Of a DNA stretch of 64,000 nt, positions 49,250 through 64,000 are shown piece after piece (position 1 is the first letter of the stretch; each line of letters starts with the position of its first letter). Location of the stretch: positions 93,800,233 to 93,864,232 of the forward strand of contig OY804588.1 in NCBI GenBank assembly GCA_963680875.1, read 5' to 3'. The notes under the pieces are model-generated. The model did no database searches. It saw only the letters and a program-made list of their open reading frames with translations, and was not told the DNA's origin. The stretch comes from Bathymodiolus brooksi (Eukaryota; Mollusca; Bivalvia; Mytilida; Modiolidae). Position numbers and translations under genes: made by a program.

Positions 49250-52200
49250 CTCACACACTAGTGTCTTACCTAGCCACTATATATAATTATATCATCTTAT
49301 ACCTCTAATGTCTGCATCATACACTAGTGTCTTACCTAGCCACTATATATAATTATATCACCTTATACCTCTAATGTCTGCTTCATACACTAGTGTCTCA
49401 CGTAGCCACTATATATAATTATATCATCTTATACCTCTAATGTCTGCCTCATACACTAGTGTCTTACCTAGCCACTATATATAATTATATCATCTTATAC
49501 CTCTAATGTCTGCCTCATACACTAGTGTCTTACCTAGCCACTATATATAATTATATCACCTTATACCTCTAATGTCTGCCTCATACACTAGTGTCTTACT
49601 TAGCCACTATATATAATTATATCATCTTATACCTACAATGTCTGCCTAATACACCAGTATCTTACGTAGCCACTATATATAATTATATCATCTTATACCT
49701 CTAATGTCTGCCTCATACACTAGTGTCTTACCTAGCCACTATATATAATTATATCATCTTATACCTCTAATGTCTGCCTCATACACTAGTGTCTTACCTA
49801 GCCACTATATATAATCATATCACATTATACCTCTAATGTCTTCCTCATACACTAGTGTCTTACCTAGCCGCTATATATAATTATATCATCTTATACCTCT
49901 AATGTCTGCAGCATACACTAGTGTCTTACCTAGCCACTATATATAATTCTATCATCTTATACCTACAATGTCTGCCTCATACACTAGTATCTTACCTAGC
50001 CACTATATATAATTATATCACCTTATACCTCTAATGTCTGCCTCATACACTAGTGTCTTACCTAGCCACTATATATAATTATATCACCTTATACCTCTAA
50101 TGTCTGCCTCATACACTAGTGTCTTACCTAGCAGCTATATATAATTATGTCATCTTATACCTCTAATGTCTGTCTCATACACTAGTGTCTTACCTAGCCG
50201 CTATATATAAATATATCATCTTATACCTCTAATGTCTGCCTCATACACTAGTGTCTTACCTAGCCACTATATATAATTATATCATCTTATACCTCTAATG
50301 TCTGCCTCATACACTAGTGTCTTACCTAGCCACTATATATAATTATATCATCTTATACCTACAATGTCTGCCTCATACACTAGTGTCTTACCTAGCCGCT
50401 ATATATAATTATATCATCTTATACCTCTAATGTCTGCCTCATACACTAGTGTCTCACCTAGCCACTATATATAATTATATCATCTTATACCTCTAATGTC
50501 TGCCTCAAACACTAGTGTCTTACCTAGCCACTATATATAATTATATCACCTTATACATACAATGTCTGCCTCACACACTAGTGTCTTACCTAGCCACTAT
50601 ATATAATTATATCATCTTATACCTCTAATGTCTGCATCATACACTAGTGTCTTACCTAGCCACTATATATAATTATATCACCTTATACCTCTAATGTCTG
50701 CTTCATACACTAGTGTCTCACGTAGCCACTATATATAATTATATCATCTTATACCTCTAATGTCTGCCTCATACACTAGTGTCTTACCTAGCCACTATAT
50801 ATAATTATATCATCTTATACCTCTAATGTCTGCCTCATACACTAGTGTCTTACCTAGCCACTATATATAATTATATCACCTTATACCTCTAATGTCTGCC
50901 TCATACACTAGTGTCTTACCTAGCCACTATATATAATTATATCATCTTATACCTACAATGTCTGCCTAATACACTAGTGTCTTACCTAGCCGCTATGTAT
51001 AATTATATCATCTTATACCTCTTATGTCTGCCTCAAACACTAGTGTCTTACCTAGCCACTATATATAATTATATCACCTTATACCTACAATGTCTGCCTC
51101 ACACACTAGTGTCTTACCTAGCCACTATATATAATTATATCATCTTATACCTCTAATGTCTGCATCATACACTAGTGTCTTACCTAGCCACTATATATAA
51201 TTCTATCATCTTATACCTACAATGTCTGCCTCATACACTAGTATCTTACCTAGCCACTATATATAACTATATCATCTTATACCTCTAATGTCTGCCTCAT
51301 ACAATAGTGTCTTACCTAGCCACTATATATAATTATATCATCTTATACCTCTAATGTCTGCCTCATACACTAGTGTCTTACCTAGCCGCTATATATAATT
51401 ATATCATCTTATACCTCTAATGTCTGCCTCATACACTAGTGTCTTACCTAGCCACTATATATAATTATATCATCTTATACCTCTAATGTCTGCCTCATAC
51501 ACTAGTGTCTTACCTAGCCACTATATATAATTATATCATCTTATACCTACAATGTCTGCCTCATACACTAGTGTCTTACCTAGCCGCTATGTATAATTAT
51601 ATCATCTTATACCTCTAATGTCTGCCTCATACAATAGTGTCTTACCTAGCCACTATATATAATTATATCATCTTATACCTCTAATGTCTGCCTCATACAC
51701 TAGTGTCTTACCTAGCCACTATATATAATTATATCATCTTATACCTCTAATGTCTGCCTCATACACTAGTGTCTCACCTAGCCACTATATATAATTATAT
51801 CATCTTATACCTCTAATGTCTGCCTCAAACACTAGTGTCTTACCTAGCCACTATATATAATTATATCACCTTATACCTACAATGTCTGCCTCACACACTA
51901 GTGTCTTACCTAGCCACTATATATAATTATATCATCTTATACCTCTAATGTCTGCATCATACACTAGTGTCTTACCTAGCCACTATATATAATTATATCA
52001 CCTTATACCTCTAATGTCTGCTTCATACACTAGTGTCTCACGTAGCCACTATATATAATTATATCATCTTATACCTCTAATGTCTGCCTCATACACTAGT
52101 GTCTTACCTAGCCACTATATATAATTATATCATCTTATACCTCTAATGTCTGCCTCATACACTAGTGTCTTACCTAGCCACTATATATAATTATATCACC

Positions 52201-53800
52201 TTATACCTCTAATGTCTGCCTCATACACTAGTGTCTTACCTAGCCACTATATATAATTATATCATCTTATACCTCTAATGTCTGCCTCATACACTAGTGT
52301 CTTACCTAGCCACTATATATAATTATATCATCTTATACCTCTAATGTCTGCCTCATACACTAGTGTCTTACCTAGCCACTATATATAATTATATCACCTT
52401 ATACCTCTAATGTCTGCCTCATACACTAGTGTCTTACCTAGCCACTATATATAATTATATCATCTTATACCTACAATGTCTGCCTAATACACTAGTGTCT
52501 TACCTAGCCGCTATGTATAATTATATCATCTTATACCTCTTATGTCTGCCTCAAACACTAGTGTCTTACCTAGCCACTATATATAATTATATCACCTTAT
52601 ACCTACAATGTCTGCCTCACACACTAGTGTCTTACCTAGCCACTATATATAATTATATCATCTTATACCTCTAATGTCTGCATCATACACTAGTGTCTTA
52701 CCTAGCCACTATATATAATTCTATCATCTTATACCTACAATGTCTGCCTCATACACTAGTATCTTACCTAGCCACTATATATAACTATATCATCTTATAC
52801 CTCTAATGTCTGCCTCATACAATAGTGTCTTACCTAGCCACTATATATAATTATATCATCTTATACCTCTAATGTCTGCCTCATACACTAGTGTCTTACC
52901 TAGCCGCTATATATAATTATATCATCTTATACCTCTAATGTCTGCCTCATACACTAGTGTCTTACCTAGCCACTATATATAATTATATCATCTTATACCT
53001 CTAATGTCTGCCTCATACACTAGTGTCTTACCTAGCCACTATATATAATTATATCATCTTATACCTACAATGTCTGCCTCATACACTAGTGTCTTACCTA
53101 GCCGCTATGTATAATTATATCATCTTATACCTCTAATGTCTGCCTCATACAATAGTGTCTTACCTAGCCACTATATATAATTATATCATCTTATACCTCT
53201 AATGTCTGCCTCATACACTAGTGTCTTACCTAGCCACTATATATAATTATATCATCTTATACCTCTAATGTCTGCCTCATACACTAGTGTCTCACCTAGC
53301 CACTATATATAATTATATCATCTTATACCTCTAATGTCTGCCTCAAACACTAGTGTCTTACCTAGCCACTATATATAATTATATCACCTTATACCTACAA
53401 TGTCTGCCTCACACACTAGTGTCTTACCTAGCCACTATATATAATTATATCATCTTATACCTCTAATGTCTGCATCATACACTAGTGTCTTACCTAGCCA
53501 CTATATATAATTATATCACCTTATACCTCTAATGTCTGCTTCATACACTAGTGTCTCACGTAGCCACTATATATAATTATATCATCTTATACCTCTAATG
53601 TCTGCCTCATACACTAGTGTCTTACCTAGCCACTATATATAATTATATCATCTTATACCTCTAATGTCTGCCTCATACACTAGTGTCTTACCTAGCCACT
53701 ATATATAATTATATCACCTTATACCTCTAATGTCTGCCTCATACACTAGTGTCTTACCTAGCCACTATATATAATTATATCATCTTATACCTACAATGTC
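49250..53800. repeat. Higher-order repeats in the 66-bp satellite, periods 1,320 and 1,518 bp
   Basis: The variant CACGTAGCC recurs at 49401, 50721, 52041 and 53559 (measured at CGTAGCC), with spacings of 1,320, 1,320 and 1,518 bp (20, 20 and 23 units). The last copies differ in length by whole units, as expected from unequal crossing-over. Confidence 0.85.
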
Positions 53801-54099
53801 TGCCTAATACACTAGTATCTTACGTTGCCACTATATATAATTATATCATCTTATACCTCTAATGTCTGCCTCATACACTAGTGTCTTACCTAGCCACTAT
53901 ATATAATTATATCATCTTATACCTCTAATGTCTGCCTCATACACTAGTGTCTTACCTAGCCACTATATATAATTATATCATCTTATACCTCTAATGTCTG
54001 CCTCATACACTAGTGTCTTACCTAGACACTATATATAATTATATCATCTTATACCTCTAATGTCTGCCTCATACACTAGTGTCTTACCTAGCCGCTATA

Positions 54100-57000
54100 T
54101 ATAATTATATCATCTTATACCTCTAATGTCTGCCTCATAAACTAGTGTCTTACCTAGCCACTATATATAATTATATCATCTTATACCTACAATGTCTGCC
54201 TCATACACTAGTATCTTACCTAGCCACTATATATAATTATATCATCTTATACCTCTAATGTCTGCCTCTTTCACTAGTGTCTTACCTAGCCATTATATAT
54301 AATTATATCACCTTATACCTCTAATGTCTGCCTCATACATTAGTGTCTTACCTAGCCGCTATATATAATTATATCATCTTATACCTCTAATGTCTGCCTC
54401 ATACACTAGTGTCTTACCTAGCCACTATATATAATTCTATCATCTTATACCTACAATGTCTGCCTCATACACTAGTATCTTACCTAGCCACTATATATAA
54501 TTATATCATCTTATACCTCTAATGTCTGCCTCATACACTAGTGTCTTACCTAGCCGCTATATATAAATATATCATCTTATACCTCTAATGTCTGCCTCAT
54601 ACACTAGTGTCTTACCTAGCCACTATATATAATTCTATCATCTTATACCTACAATGTCTGCCTCATACACTAGTATCTTACCTAGCCACTATATATAACT
54701 ATATCATCTTATACCTCTAATGTCTGCCTCATACAATAGTGTCTTACCTAGCCACTATATATAATTATATCATCTTATACCTCTAATGTCTGCCTCATAC
54801 ACTAGTGTCTTACCTAGCCACTATATATAATTATATCATCTTATACCTCTAATGTCTGCCTCATACACTAGTGTCTTACCTAGCCACTATATATAATTAT
54901 ATCATCTTATACCTCTAATGTCTGCCTCATACACTAGTGTCTCACCTAGCCACTATATATAATTATATCATCTTATACCTCTAATGTCTGCCTCATACAC
55001 TAGTGTCTTACCTAGCCACTATATATAATTATATCACCTTATACCTCTAATGTCTGCCTCACACACTAGTGTCTTACCTAGCCACTATATATAATTATAT
55101 CATCTTATACCTCTAATGTCTGCGTCATACACTAGTGTCTTACCTAGCCACTATATATAATTATATCACCTTATACCTCTAATGTCTGCTTCATACACTA
55201 GTGTCTCACCTAGCCACTATATATAATTATATCACCTTATACCTCTAATGTCTGCCTCATACACTAGTGTCTTACCTAGCCACTATATATAATTATATCA
55301 TCTTATACCTCTAATGTCTGCCTCATACACTAGTGTCTTACTTAGCCACTATATATAATTATATCATCTTATACCTCTAATGTCTGCATCATACACTAGT
55401 TTCTTACCTAGCCACTATATATAATTATATCACCTTATACCTCTAATGGCTGCCTCATACACTAGTGTCTCACCTAGCCACTATATATAATTATATCACC
55501 TTATACCTCTAATGTCTGCCTCATACACTAGTGTCTCACCTAGCCACTATATATAATTATATCATCTTATATCTACAATGTCTGCATCATACACTAGTGT
55601 CTTACCTAGCCACTATATATAATTATATCATCTTATATCTCTAATGTCTGCCTCATACACTAGTGTCTTACCTAGCCACTATATATAATTATATCATCTT
55701 ATACCTACAATGTCTGCCTCATACACTAGTGCCTTACCTAGCCACTATATATAATTATATCATCTTATACCTCTAATGTCTACCTCATACTCTAGTGTCT
55801 TACCTAGCCACTATATATAATTATATCATCTTATACCTACAATGTCTGCCTCATACACTAGTGTCTCACCTAGCCACTATATATAATTATATCATCTTAT
55901 ACCTCTAATGTCTGTCTCATACACTGGTGTCTTACCTAGCCACTATATATAATTATATCATCTTATACCTCTAATGTCTGCCTCATACACTAGTGTGTTA
56001 CCTAGCCACTATATATAATTATATCATCTTATACCTCTAATGTCTGCCTCATACACTAGTGTCTTACCTAGCCACTATATATAATTATATCATCTTATAC
56101 CTCTAATGTCTGCCTCATACACTAGTGTCTTACCTAGCCACTATATATAATTATATCATCTTATACCTCTAATGTCTGCCTCATACACTAGTGTCTTACC
56201 TAGCCACTATATATAATTATATCATCTTATACCTCTAATGTCTGCCTCATACACTAGTGTCTTACCTAGACACTATATATAATTATATCATCTTATACCT
56301 CTAATGTCTGCCTCATACACTAGTGTCTTACCTAGCCGCTATATATAATTATATCATCTTATACCTCTAATGTCTGCCTCATACACTAGTGTCTTACCTA
56401 GCCACTATATATAATTATATCACCTTATACCTCTAATGTCTGCCTCACACACTAGTGTCTTACCTAGCCACTATATATAATTATATCATCTTATACCTCT
56501 AATGTCTGCGTCATACACTAGTGTCTTACCTAGCCACTATATATAATTATATCACCTTATACCTCTAATGTCTGCTTCATACACTAGTGTCTCACCTAGC
56601 CACTATATATAATTATATCACCTTATACCTCTAATGTCTGCCTCATACACTAGTGTCTTACCTAGCCACTATATATAATTATATCATCTTATACCTCTAA
56701 TGTCTGCCTCATACACTAGTGTCTTACTTAGCCACTATATATAATTATATCATCTTATACCTCTAATGTCTGCATCATACACTAGTTTCTTACCTAGCCA
56801 CTATATATAATTATATCACCTTATACCTCTAATGGCTGCCTCATACACTAGTGTCTCACCTAGCCACTATATATAATTATATCACCTTATACCTCTAATG
56901 TCTGCCTCATACACTAGTGTCTCACCTAGCCACTATATATAATTATATCATCTTATATCTACAATGTCTGCATCATACACTAGTGTCTTACCTAGCCACT

Positions 57001-60000
57001 ATATATAATTATATCATCTTATATCTCTAATGTCTGCCTCATACACTAGTGTCTTACCTAGCCACTATATATAATTATATCATCTTATACCTACAATGTC
57101 TGCCTCATACACTAGTGCCTTACCTAGCCACTATATATAATTATATCATCTTATACCTCTAATGTCTACCTCATACTCTAGTGTCTTACCTAGCCACTAT
57201 ATATAATTATATCATCTTATACCTACAATGTCTGCCTCATACACTAGTGTCTCACCTAGCCACTATATATAATTATATCATCTTATACCTCTAATGTCTG
57301 TCTCATACACTGGTGTCTTACCTAGCCACTATATATAATTATATCATCTTATACCTCTAATGTCTGCCTCATACACTAGTGTGTTACCTAGCCACTATAT
57401 ATAATTATATCATCTTATACCTCTAATGTCTGCCTCATACACTAGTGTTTTACCTAGCCACTATATATAATTATATCATCTTATACCTCTAATGTCTGCC
57501 TCATACACTAGTGTCTTACCTAGCCACTATATATAATTATATCATCTTATACCTCTAATGTCTGCCTCATACACTAGTGTCTTACCTAGCCACTATATAT
57601 AATTATATCATCTTATACCTCTAATGTCTGCCTCATACACTAGTGTCTTACCTAGACACTATATATAATTATATCATCTTATACCTCTAATGTCTGCCTC
57701 ATACACTAGTGTCTTACCTAGCCGCTATATATAATTATATCATCTTATACCTCTAATGTCTGCCTCATACACTAGTATCTTACCTAGCCACTATATATAA
57801 TTATATCATCTTATACCTCTAATGTCTGCCTCTTTCACTAGTGTCTTACCTAGCCATTATATATAATTATATCACCTTATACCTCTAATGTCTGCCTCAT
57901 ACATTAGTGTCTTACCTAGCCGCTATATATAATTATATCATCTTATACCTCTAATGTCTGCCTCATACACTAGTGTCTTACCTAGCCACTATATATAATT
58001 CTATCATCTTATACCTACAATGTCTGCCTCATACACTAGTATCTTACCTAGCCACTATATATAATTATATCATCTTATACCTCTAATGTCTGCCTCATAC
58101 ACTAGTGTCTTACCTAGCCGCTATATATAAATATATCATCTTATACCTCTAATGTCTGCCTCATACACTAGTGTCTTACCTAGCCACTATATATAATTCT
58201 ATCATCTTATACCTACAATGTCTGCCTCATACACTAGTATCTTACCTAGCCACTATATATAACTATATCATCTTATACCTCTAATGTCTGCCTCATACAA
58301 TAGTGTCTTACCTAGCCACTATATATAATTATATCATCTTATACCTCTAATGTCTGCCTCATACACTAGTGTCTTACCTAGCCACTATATATAATTATAT
58401 CATCTTATACCTCTAATGTCTGCCTCATACACTAGTGTCTTACCTAGCCACTATATATAATTATATCATCTTATACCTCTAATGTCTGCCTCATACACTA
58501 GTGTCTCACCTAGCCACTATATATAATTATATCATCTTATACCTCTAATGTCTGCCTCATACACTAGTGTCTTACCTAGCCACTATATATAATTATATCA
58601 CCTTATACCTCTAATGTCTGCCTCACACACTAGTGTCTTACCTAGCCACTATATATAATTATATCATCTTATACCTCTAATGTCTGCGTCATACACTAGT
58701 GTCTTACCTAGCCACTATATATAATTATATCACCTTATACCTCTAATGTCTGCCTCATACACTAGTGTCTTACCTAGCAGCTATATATAATTATATCATC
58801 TTATACCTCTAATGTCTGCCTCATACACTAGTGTCTTACCTAGCCACTATATATAATTATATCATCTTATACCTCTAATGTCTGCCTCATACACTAGTGT
58901 CTTACCTAGCCACTATATATAATTATATCATCTTATACCTCTAATGTCTGCCTCATACACTAGTGTCTTACCTAGACACTATATATAATTATATCATCTT
59001 ATACCTCTAATGTCTGCCTCATACACTAGTGTCTTACCTAGCCGCTATATATAATTATATCATCTTATACCTCTAATGTCTGCCTCATACACTAGTGTCT
59101 TACCTAGCCACTATATATAATTATATCACCTTATACCTCTAATGTCTGCCTCACACACTAGTGTCTTACCTAGCCACTATATATAATTATATCATCTTAT
59201 ACCTCTAATGTCTGCCTCATACACTAGTGTTTTACCTAGCCACTATATATAATTATATCATCTTATACCTCTAATGTCTGCCTCATACACTAGTGTCTTA
59301 CCTAGCCACTATATATAATTATATCATCTTATACCTCTAATGTCTGCCTCATACACTAGTGTCTTACCTAGCCACTATATATAATTATATCATCTTATAC
59401 CTCTAATGTCTGCCTCATACACTAGTGTCTTACCTAGACACTATATATAATTATATCATCTTATACCTCTAATGTCTGCCTCATACACTAGTGTCTTACC
59501 TAGCCGCTATATATAATTATATCATCTTATACCTCTAATGTCTGCCTCATACACTAGTGTCTTACCTAGCCACTATATATAATTATATCATCTTATACCT
59601 ACAATGTCTGCCTCATACACTAGTATCTTACCTAGCCACTATATATAATTATATCATCTTATACCTCTAATGTCTGCCTCTTTCACTAGTGTCTTACCTA
59701 GCCATTATATATAATTATATCACCTTATACCTCTAATGTCTGCCTCATACATTAGTGTCTTACCTAGCCGCTATATATAATTATATCATCTTATACCTCT
59801 AATGTCTGCCTCATACACTAGTGTCTTACCTAGCCACTATATATAATTCTATCATCTTATACCTACAATGTCTGCCTCATACACTAGTATCTTACCTAGC
59901 CACTATATATAATTATATCATCTTATACCTCTAATGTCTGCCTCATACACTAGTGTCTTACCTAGCCGCTATATATAAATATATCATCTTATACCTCTAA

Positions 60001-63000
60001 TGTCTGCCTCATACACTAGTGTCTTACCTAGCCACTATATATAATTCTATCATCTTATACCTACAATGTCTGCCTCATACACTAGTATCTTACCTAGCCA
60101 CTATATATAACTATATCATCTTATACCTCTAATGTCTGCCTCATACAATAGTGTCTTACCTAGCCACTATATATAATTATATCATCTTATACCTCTAATG
60201 TCTGCCTCATACACTAGTGTCTTACCTAGCCACTATATATAATTATATCATCTTATACCTCTAATGTCTGCCTCATACACTAGTGTCTTACCTAGCCACT
60301 ATATATAATTATATCATCTTATACCTCTAATGTCTGCCTCATACACTAGTGTCTCACCTAGCCACTATATATAATTATATCATCTTATACCTCTAATGTC
60401 TGCCTCATACACTAGTGTCTTACCTAGCCACTATATATAATTATATCACCTTATACCTCTAATGTCTGCCTCACACACTAGTGTCTTACCTAGCCACTAT
60501 ATATAATTATATCATCTTATACCTCTAATGTCTGCGTCATACACTAGTGTCTTACCTAGCCACTATATATAATTATATCACCTTATACCTCTAATGTCTG
60601 CCTCATACACTAGTGTCTTACCTAGCAGCTATATATAATTATATCATCTTATACCTCTAATGTCTGCCTCATACACTAGTGTCTTACCTAGCCACTATAT
60701 ATAATTATATCATCTTATACCTCTAATGTCTGCCTCATACACTAGTGTCTTACCTAGCCACTATATATAATTATATCATCTTATACCTCTAATGTCTGCC
60801 TCATACACTAGTGTCTTACCTAGACACTATATATAATTATATCATCTTATACCTCTAATGTCTGCCTCATACACTAGTGTCTTACCTAGCCGCTATATAT
60901 AATTATATCATCTTATACCTCTAATGTCTGCCTCATACACTAGTGTCTTACCTAGCCACTATATATAATTATATCACCTTATACCTCTAATGTCTGCCTC
61001 ACACACTAGTGTCTTACCTAGCCACTATATATAATTATATCATCTTATACCTCTAATGTCTGCGTCATACACTAGTGTCTTACCTAGCCACTATATATAA
61101 TTATATCACCTTATACCTCTAATGTCTGCTTCATACACTAGTGTCTCACCTAGCCACTATATATAATTATATCACCTTATACCTCTAATGTCTGCCTCAT
61201 ACACTAGTGTCTTACCTAGCCACTATATATAATTATATCATCTTATACCTCTAATGTCTGCCTCATACACTAGTGTCTTACTTAGCCACTATATATAATT
61301 ATATCATCTTATACCTCTAATGTCTGCATCATACACTAGTTTCTTACCTAGCCACTATATATAATTATATCACCTTATACCTCTAATGGCTGCCTCATAC
61401 ACTAGTGTCTCACCTAGCCACTATATATAATTATATCACCTTATACCTCTAATGTCTGCCTCATACACTAGTGTCTCACCTAGCCACTATATATAATTAT
61501 ATCATCTTATATCTACAATGTCTGCATCATACACTAGTGTCTTACCTAGCCACTATATATAATTATATCATCTTATATCTCTAATGTCTGCCTCATACAC
61601 TAGTGTCTTACCTAGCCACTATATATAATTATATCATCTTATACCTACAATGTCTGCCTCATACACTAGTGCCTTACCTAGCCACTATATATAATTATAT
61701 CATCTTATACCTCTAATGTCTACCTCATACTCTAGTGTCTTACCTAGCCACTATATATAATTATATCATCTTATACCTACAATGTCTGCCTCATACACTA
61801 GTGTCTCACCTAGCCACTATATATAATTATATCATCTTATACCTCTAATGTCTGTCTCATACACTGGTGTCTTACCTAGCCACTATATATAATTATATCA
61901 TCTTATACCTCTAATGTCTGCCTCATACACTAGTGTGTTACCTAGCCACTATATATAATTATATCATCTTATACCTCTAATGTCTGCCTCATACACTAGT
62001 GTTTTACCTAGCCACTATATATAATTATATCATCTTATACCTCTAATGTCTGCCTCATACACTAGTGTCTTACCTAGCCACTATATATAATTATATCATC
62101 TTATACCTCTAATGTCTGCCTCATACACTAGTGTCTTACCTAGCCACTATATATAATTATATCATCTTATACCTCTAATGTCTGCCTCATACACTAGTGT
62201 CTTACCTAGACACTATATATAATTATATCATCTTATACCTCTAATGTCTGCCTCATACACTAGTGTCTTACCTAGCCGCTATATATAATTATATCATCTT
62301 ATACCTCTAATGTCTGCCTCATACACTAGTGTCTTACCTAGCCACTATATATAATTATATCATCTTATACCTACAATGTCTGCCTCATACACTAGTATCT
62401 TACCTAGCCACTATATATAATTATATCATCTTATACCTCTAATGTCTGCCTCTTTCACTAGTGTCTTACCTAGCCATTATATATAATTATATCACCTTAT
62501 ACCTCTAATGTCTGCCTCATACATTAGTGTCTTACCTAGCCGCTATATATAATTATATCATCTTATACCTCTAATGTCTGCCTCATACACTAGTGTCTTA
62601 CCTAGCCACTATATATAATTCTATCATCTTATACCTACAATGTCTGCCTCATACACTAGTATCTTACCTAGCCACTATATATAATTATATCATCTTATAC
62701 CTCTAATGTCTGCCTCATACACTAGTGTCTTACCTAGCCGCTATATATAAATATATCATCTTATACCTCTAATGTCTGCCTCATACACTAGTGTCTTACC
62801 TAGCCACTATATATAATTCTATCATCTTATACCTACAATGTCTGCCTCATACACTAGTATCTTACCTAGCCACTATATATAACTATATCATCTTATACCT
62901 CTAATGTCTGCCTCATACAATAGTGTCTTACCTAGCCACTATATATAATTATATCATCTTATACCTCTAATGTCTGCCTCATACACTAGTGTCTTACCTA

Positions 63001-64000
63001 GCCACTATATATAATTATATCATCTTATACCTCTAATGTCTGCCTCATACACTAGTGTCTTACCTAGCCACTATATATAATTATATCATCTTATACCTCT
63101 AATGTCTGCCTCATACACTAGTGTCTCACCTAGCCACTATATATAATTATATCATCTTATACCTCTAATGTCTGCCTCATACACTAGTGTCTTACCTAGC
63201 CACTATATATAATTATATCACCTTATACCTCTAATGTCTGCCTCACACACTAGTGTCTTACCTAGCCACTATATATAATTATATCATCTTATACCTCTAA
63301 TGTCTGCGTCATACACTAGTGTCTTACCTAGCCACTATATATAATTATATCACCTTATACCTCTAATGTCTGCTTCATACACTAGTGTCTCACCTAGCCA
63401 CTATATATAATTATATCACATTATACCTCTAATGTCTGCCTCATACACTAGTGTCTTACCTAGCCACTATATATAATTATATCATCTTATACCTCTAATG
63501 TCTGCCTCATACACTAGTGTCTTACTTAGCCACTATATATAATTATATCATCTTATACCTCTAATGTCTGCATCATACACTAGTTTCTTACCTAGCCACT
63601 ATATATAATTATATCACCTTATACCTCTAATGGCTGCCTCATACACTAGTGTCTCACCTAGCCACTATATATAATTATATCACCTTATACCTCTAATGTC
63701 TGCCTCATACACTAGTGTCTCACCTAGCCACTATATATAATTATATCATCTTATATCTACAATGTCTGCATCATACACTAGTGTCTTACCTAGCCACTAT
63801 ATATAATTATATCATCTTATATCTCTAATGTCTGCCTCATACACTAGTGTCTTACCTAGCCACTATATATAATTATATCATCTTATACCTACAATGTCTG
63901 CCTCATACACTAGTGCCTTACCTAGCCACTATATATAATTATATCATCTTATACCTCTAATGTCTGCCTCATACTCTAGTGTCTTACCTAGCCACTATAT
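54100..64000. repeat. Complex higher-order repeats in the 66-bp satellite
   Basis: The marker variant AATGGCTGCC occurs at 55448, 56834, 61388 and 63632 (spacings of 21, 69 and 34 units). TCTTTCAC occurs at 54267, 57831, 59679 and 62451 (54, 28 and 42 units). AGTGCCTTA follows the first marker with the same spacings. Large blocks are therefore duplicated in mosaic order. Confidence 0.82.

Larger units (their letters stand above)
41119..64000. repeat. 66-bp satellite array
   Basis: About 347 head-to-tail units of 66 bp running past the right edge of the window. Each unit carries CTCTAATGTCTGCCTCAT, the 10-bp palindrome ACACTAGTGT, CTTACCTAGCCACT, and an AT-rich part containing the 12-bp palindrome ATATAATTATAT, then CATCTTATAC. 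Frequent variants are CTACAATG, CATCTT/CACCTT, GCCACT/GCCGCT and GTGTCTT/GTATCTT. The unit is 22 codons and usually contains stops. The two 81-codon frames at 50911 and 52429 are identical repeat products 1,518 bp apart, not genes. Confidence 0.97.

Noticed and set aside
50911..51156. 81-codon frames in the 66-bp satellite (also at 52429)
   Set aside because: Identical translations 1,518 bp apart created by a few stop-lacking units; pure repeat product.

Overview
This is a eukaryotic, almost certainly metazoan, window of AT-rich repeat-dominated DNA. About 49 kb of the 64 kb is tandem repeat. A marine invertebrate, most likely a bivalve mollusc, fits best. The support is a degenerate TTAGGG telomere-type block, a GT-AG spliced Crypton-type tyrosine recombinase gene, and a Penelope-like retroelement whose 3' untranslated region resembles sequence I recall as widespread in mussel and oyster transcripts (recollection, not a search). 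No rRNA, tRNA, CRISPR or bacterial operon structure is visible.

Layout. (1) Positions 1-25778: a 53-bp satellite of roughly 400 copies, organised in nested higher-order repeats and interrupted twice (12986-15322 and 21525-23861) by the same 5'-truncated Penelope-like element. The two copies lie exactly 8,539 bp apart because the element was duplicated together with its satellite flanks. (2) 25779-32893: low-copy DNA without a convincing gene. It holds microsatellites, an inverted-repeat element (29103-30373) with a 362-bp MITE nested in its left arm (29392-29753), and a 60-bp interstitial telomere-like block (32673-32732). (3) 32894-37960: an 18-bp minisatellite of about 281 copies, open in several reading frames on both strands. 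(4) 37960-40800: the only convincing intact gene, a three-exon tyrosine recombinase (469 aa when spliced), followed by a poly(A) signal, a 160-bp palindrome and a short relic of the same 18-bp repeat. A motif CTATTGCC / GGCAATAG recurs at both edges of this module and inside the palindrome. (5) 40990-41118: a chain of alternately oriented ~15-bp motifs. (6) 41119-64000: a 66-bp satellite of about 347 copies that runs off the window, with higher-order periods of 1,320, 1,386 and 1,518 bp and two perfect palindromes in each unit.

How the parts relate. Three unrelated satellites meet within 64 kb, which looks like heterochromatic, possibly pericentromeric or subtelomeric DNA. The retroelement arrived in an existing satellite array and was then carried by array amplification. 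The recombinase module is bracketed by copies of the 18-bp repeat and by a shared short motif, making it the best candidate here for a little-described system: a spliced Crypton-like element with a palindromic end associated with minisatellite growth. Most short reading frames in the satellites are by-products of the repeat sequence and are not listed as genes.
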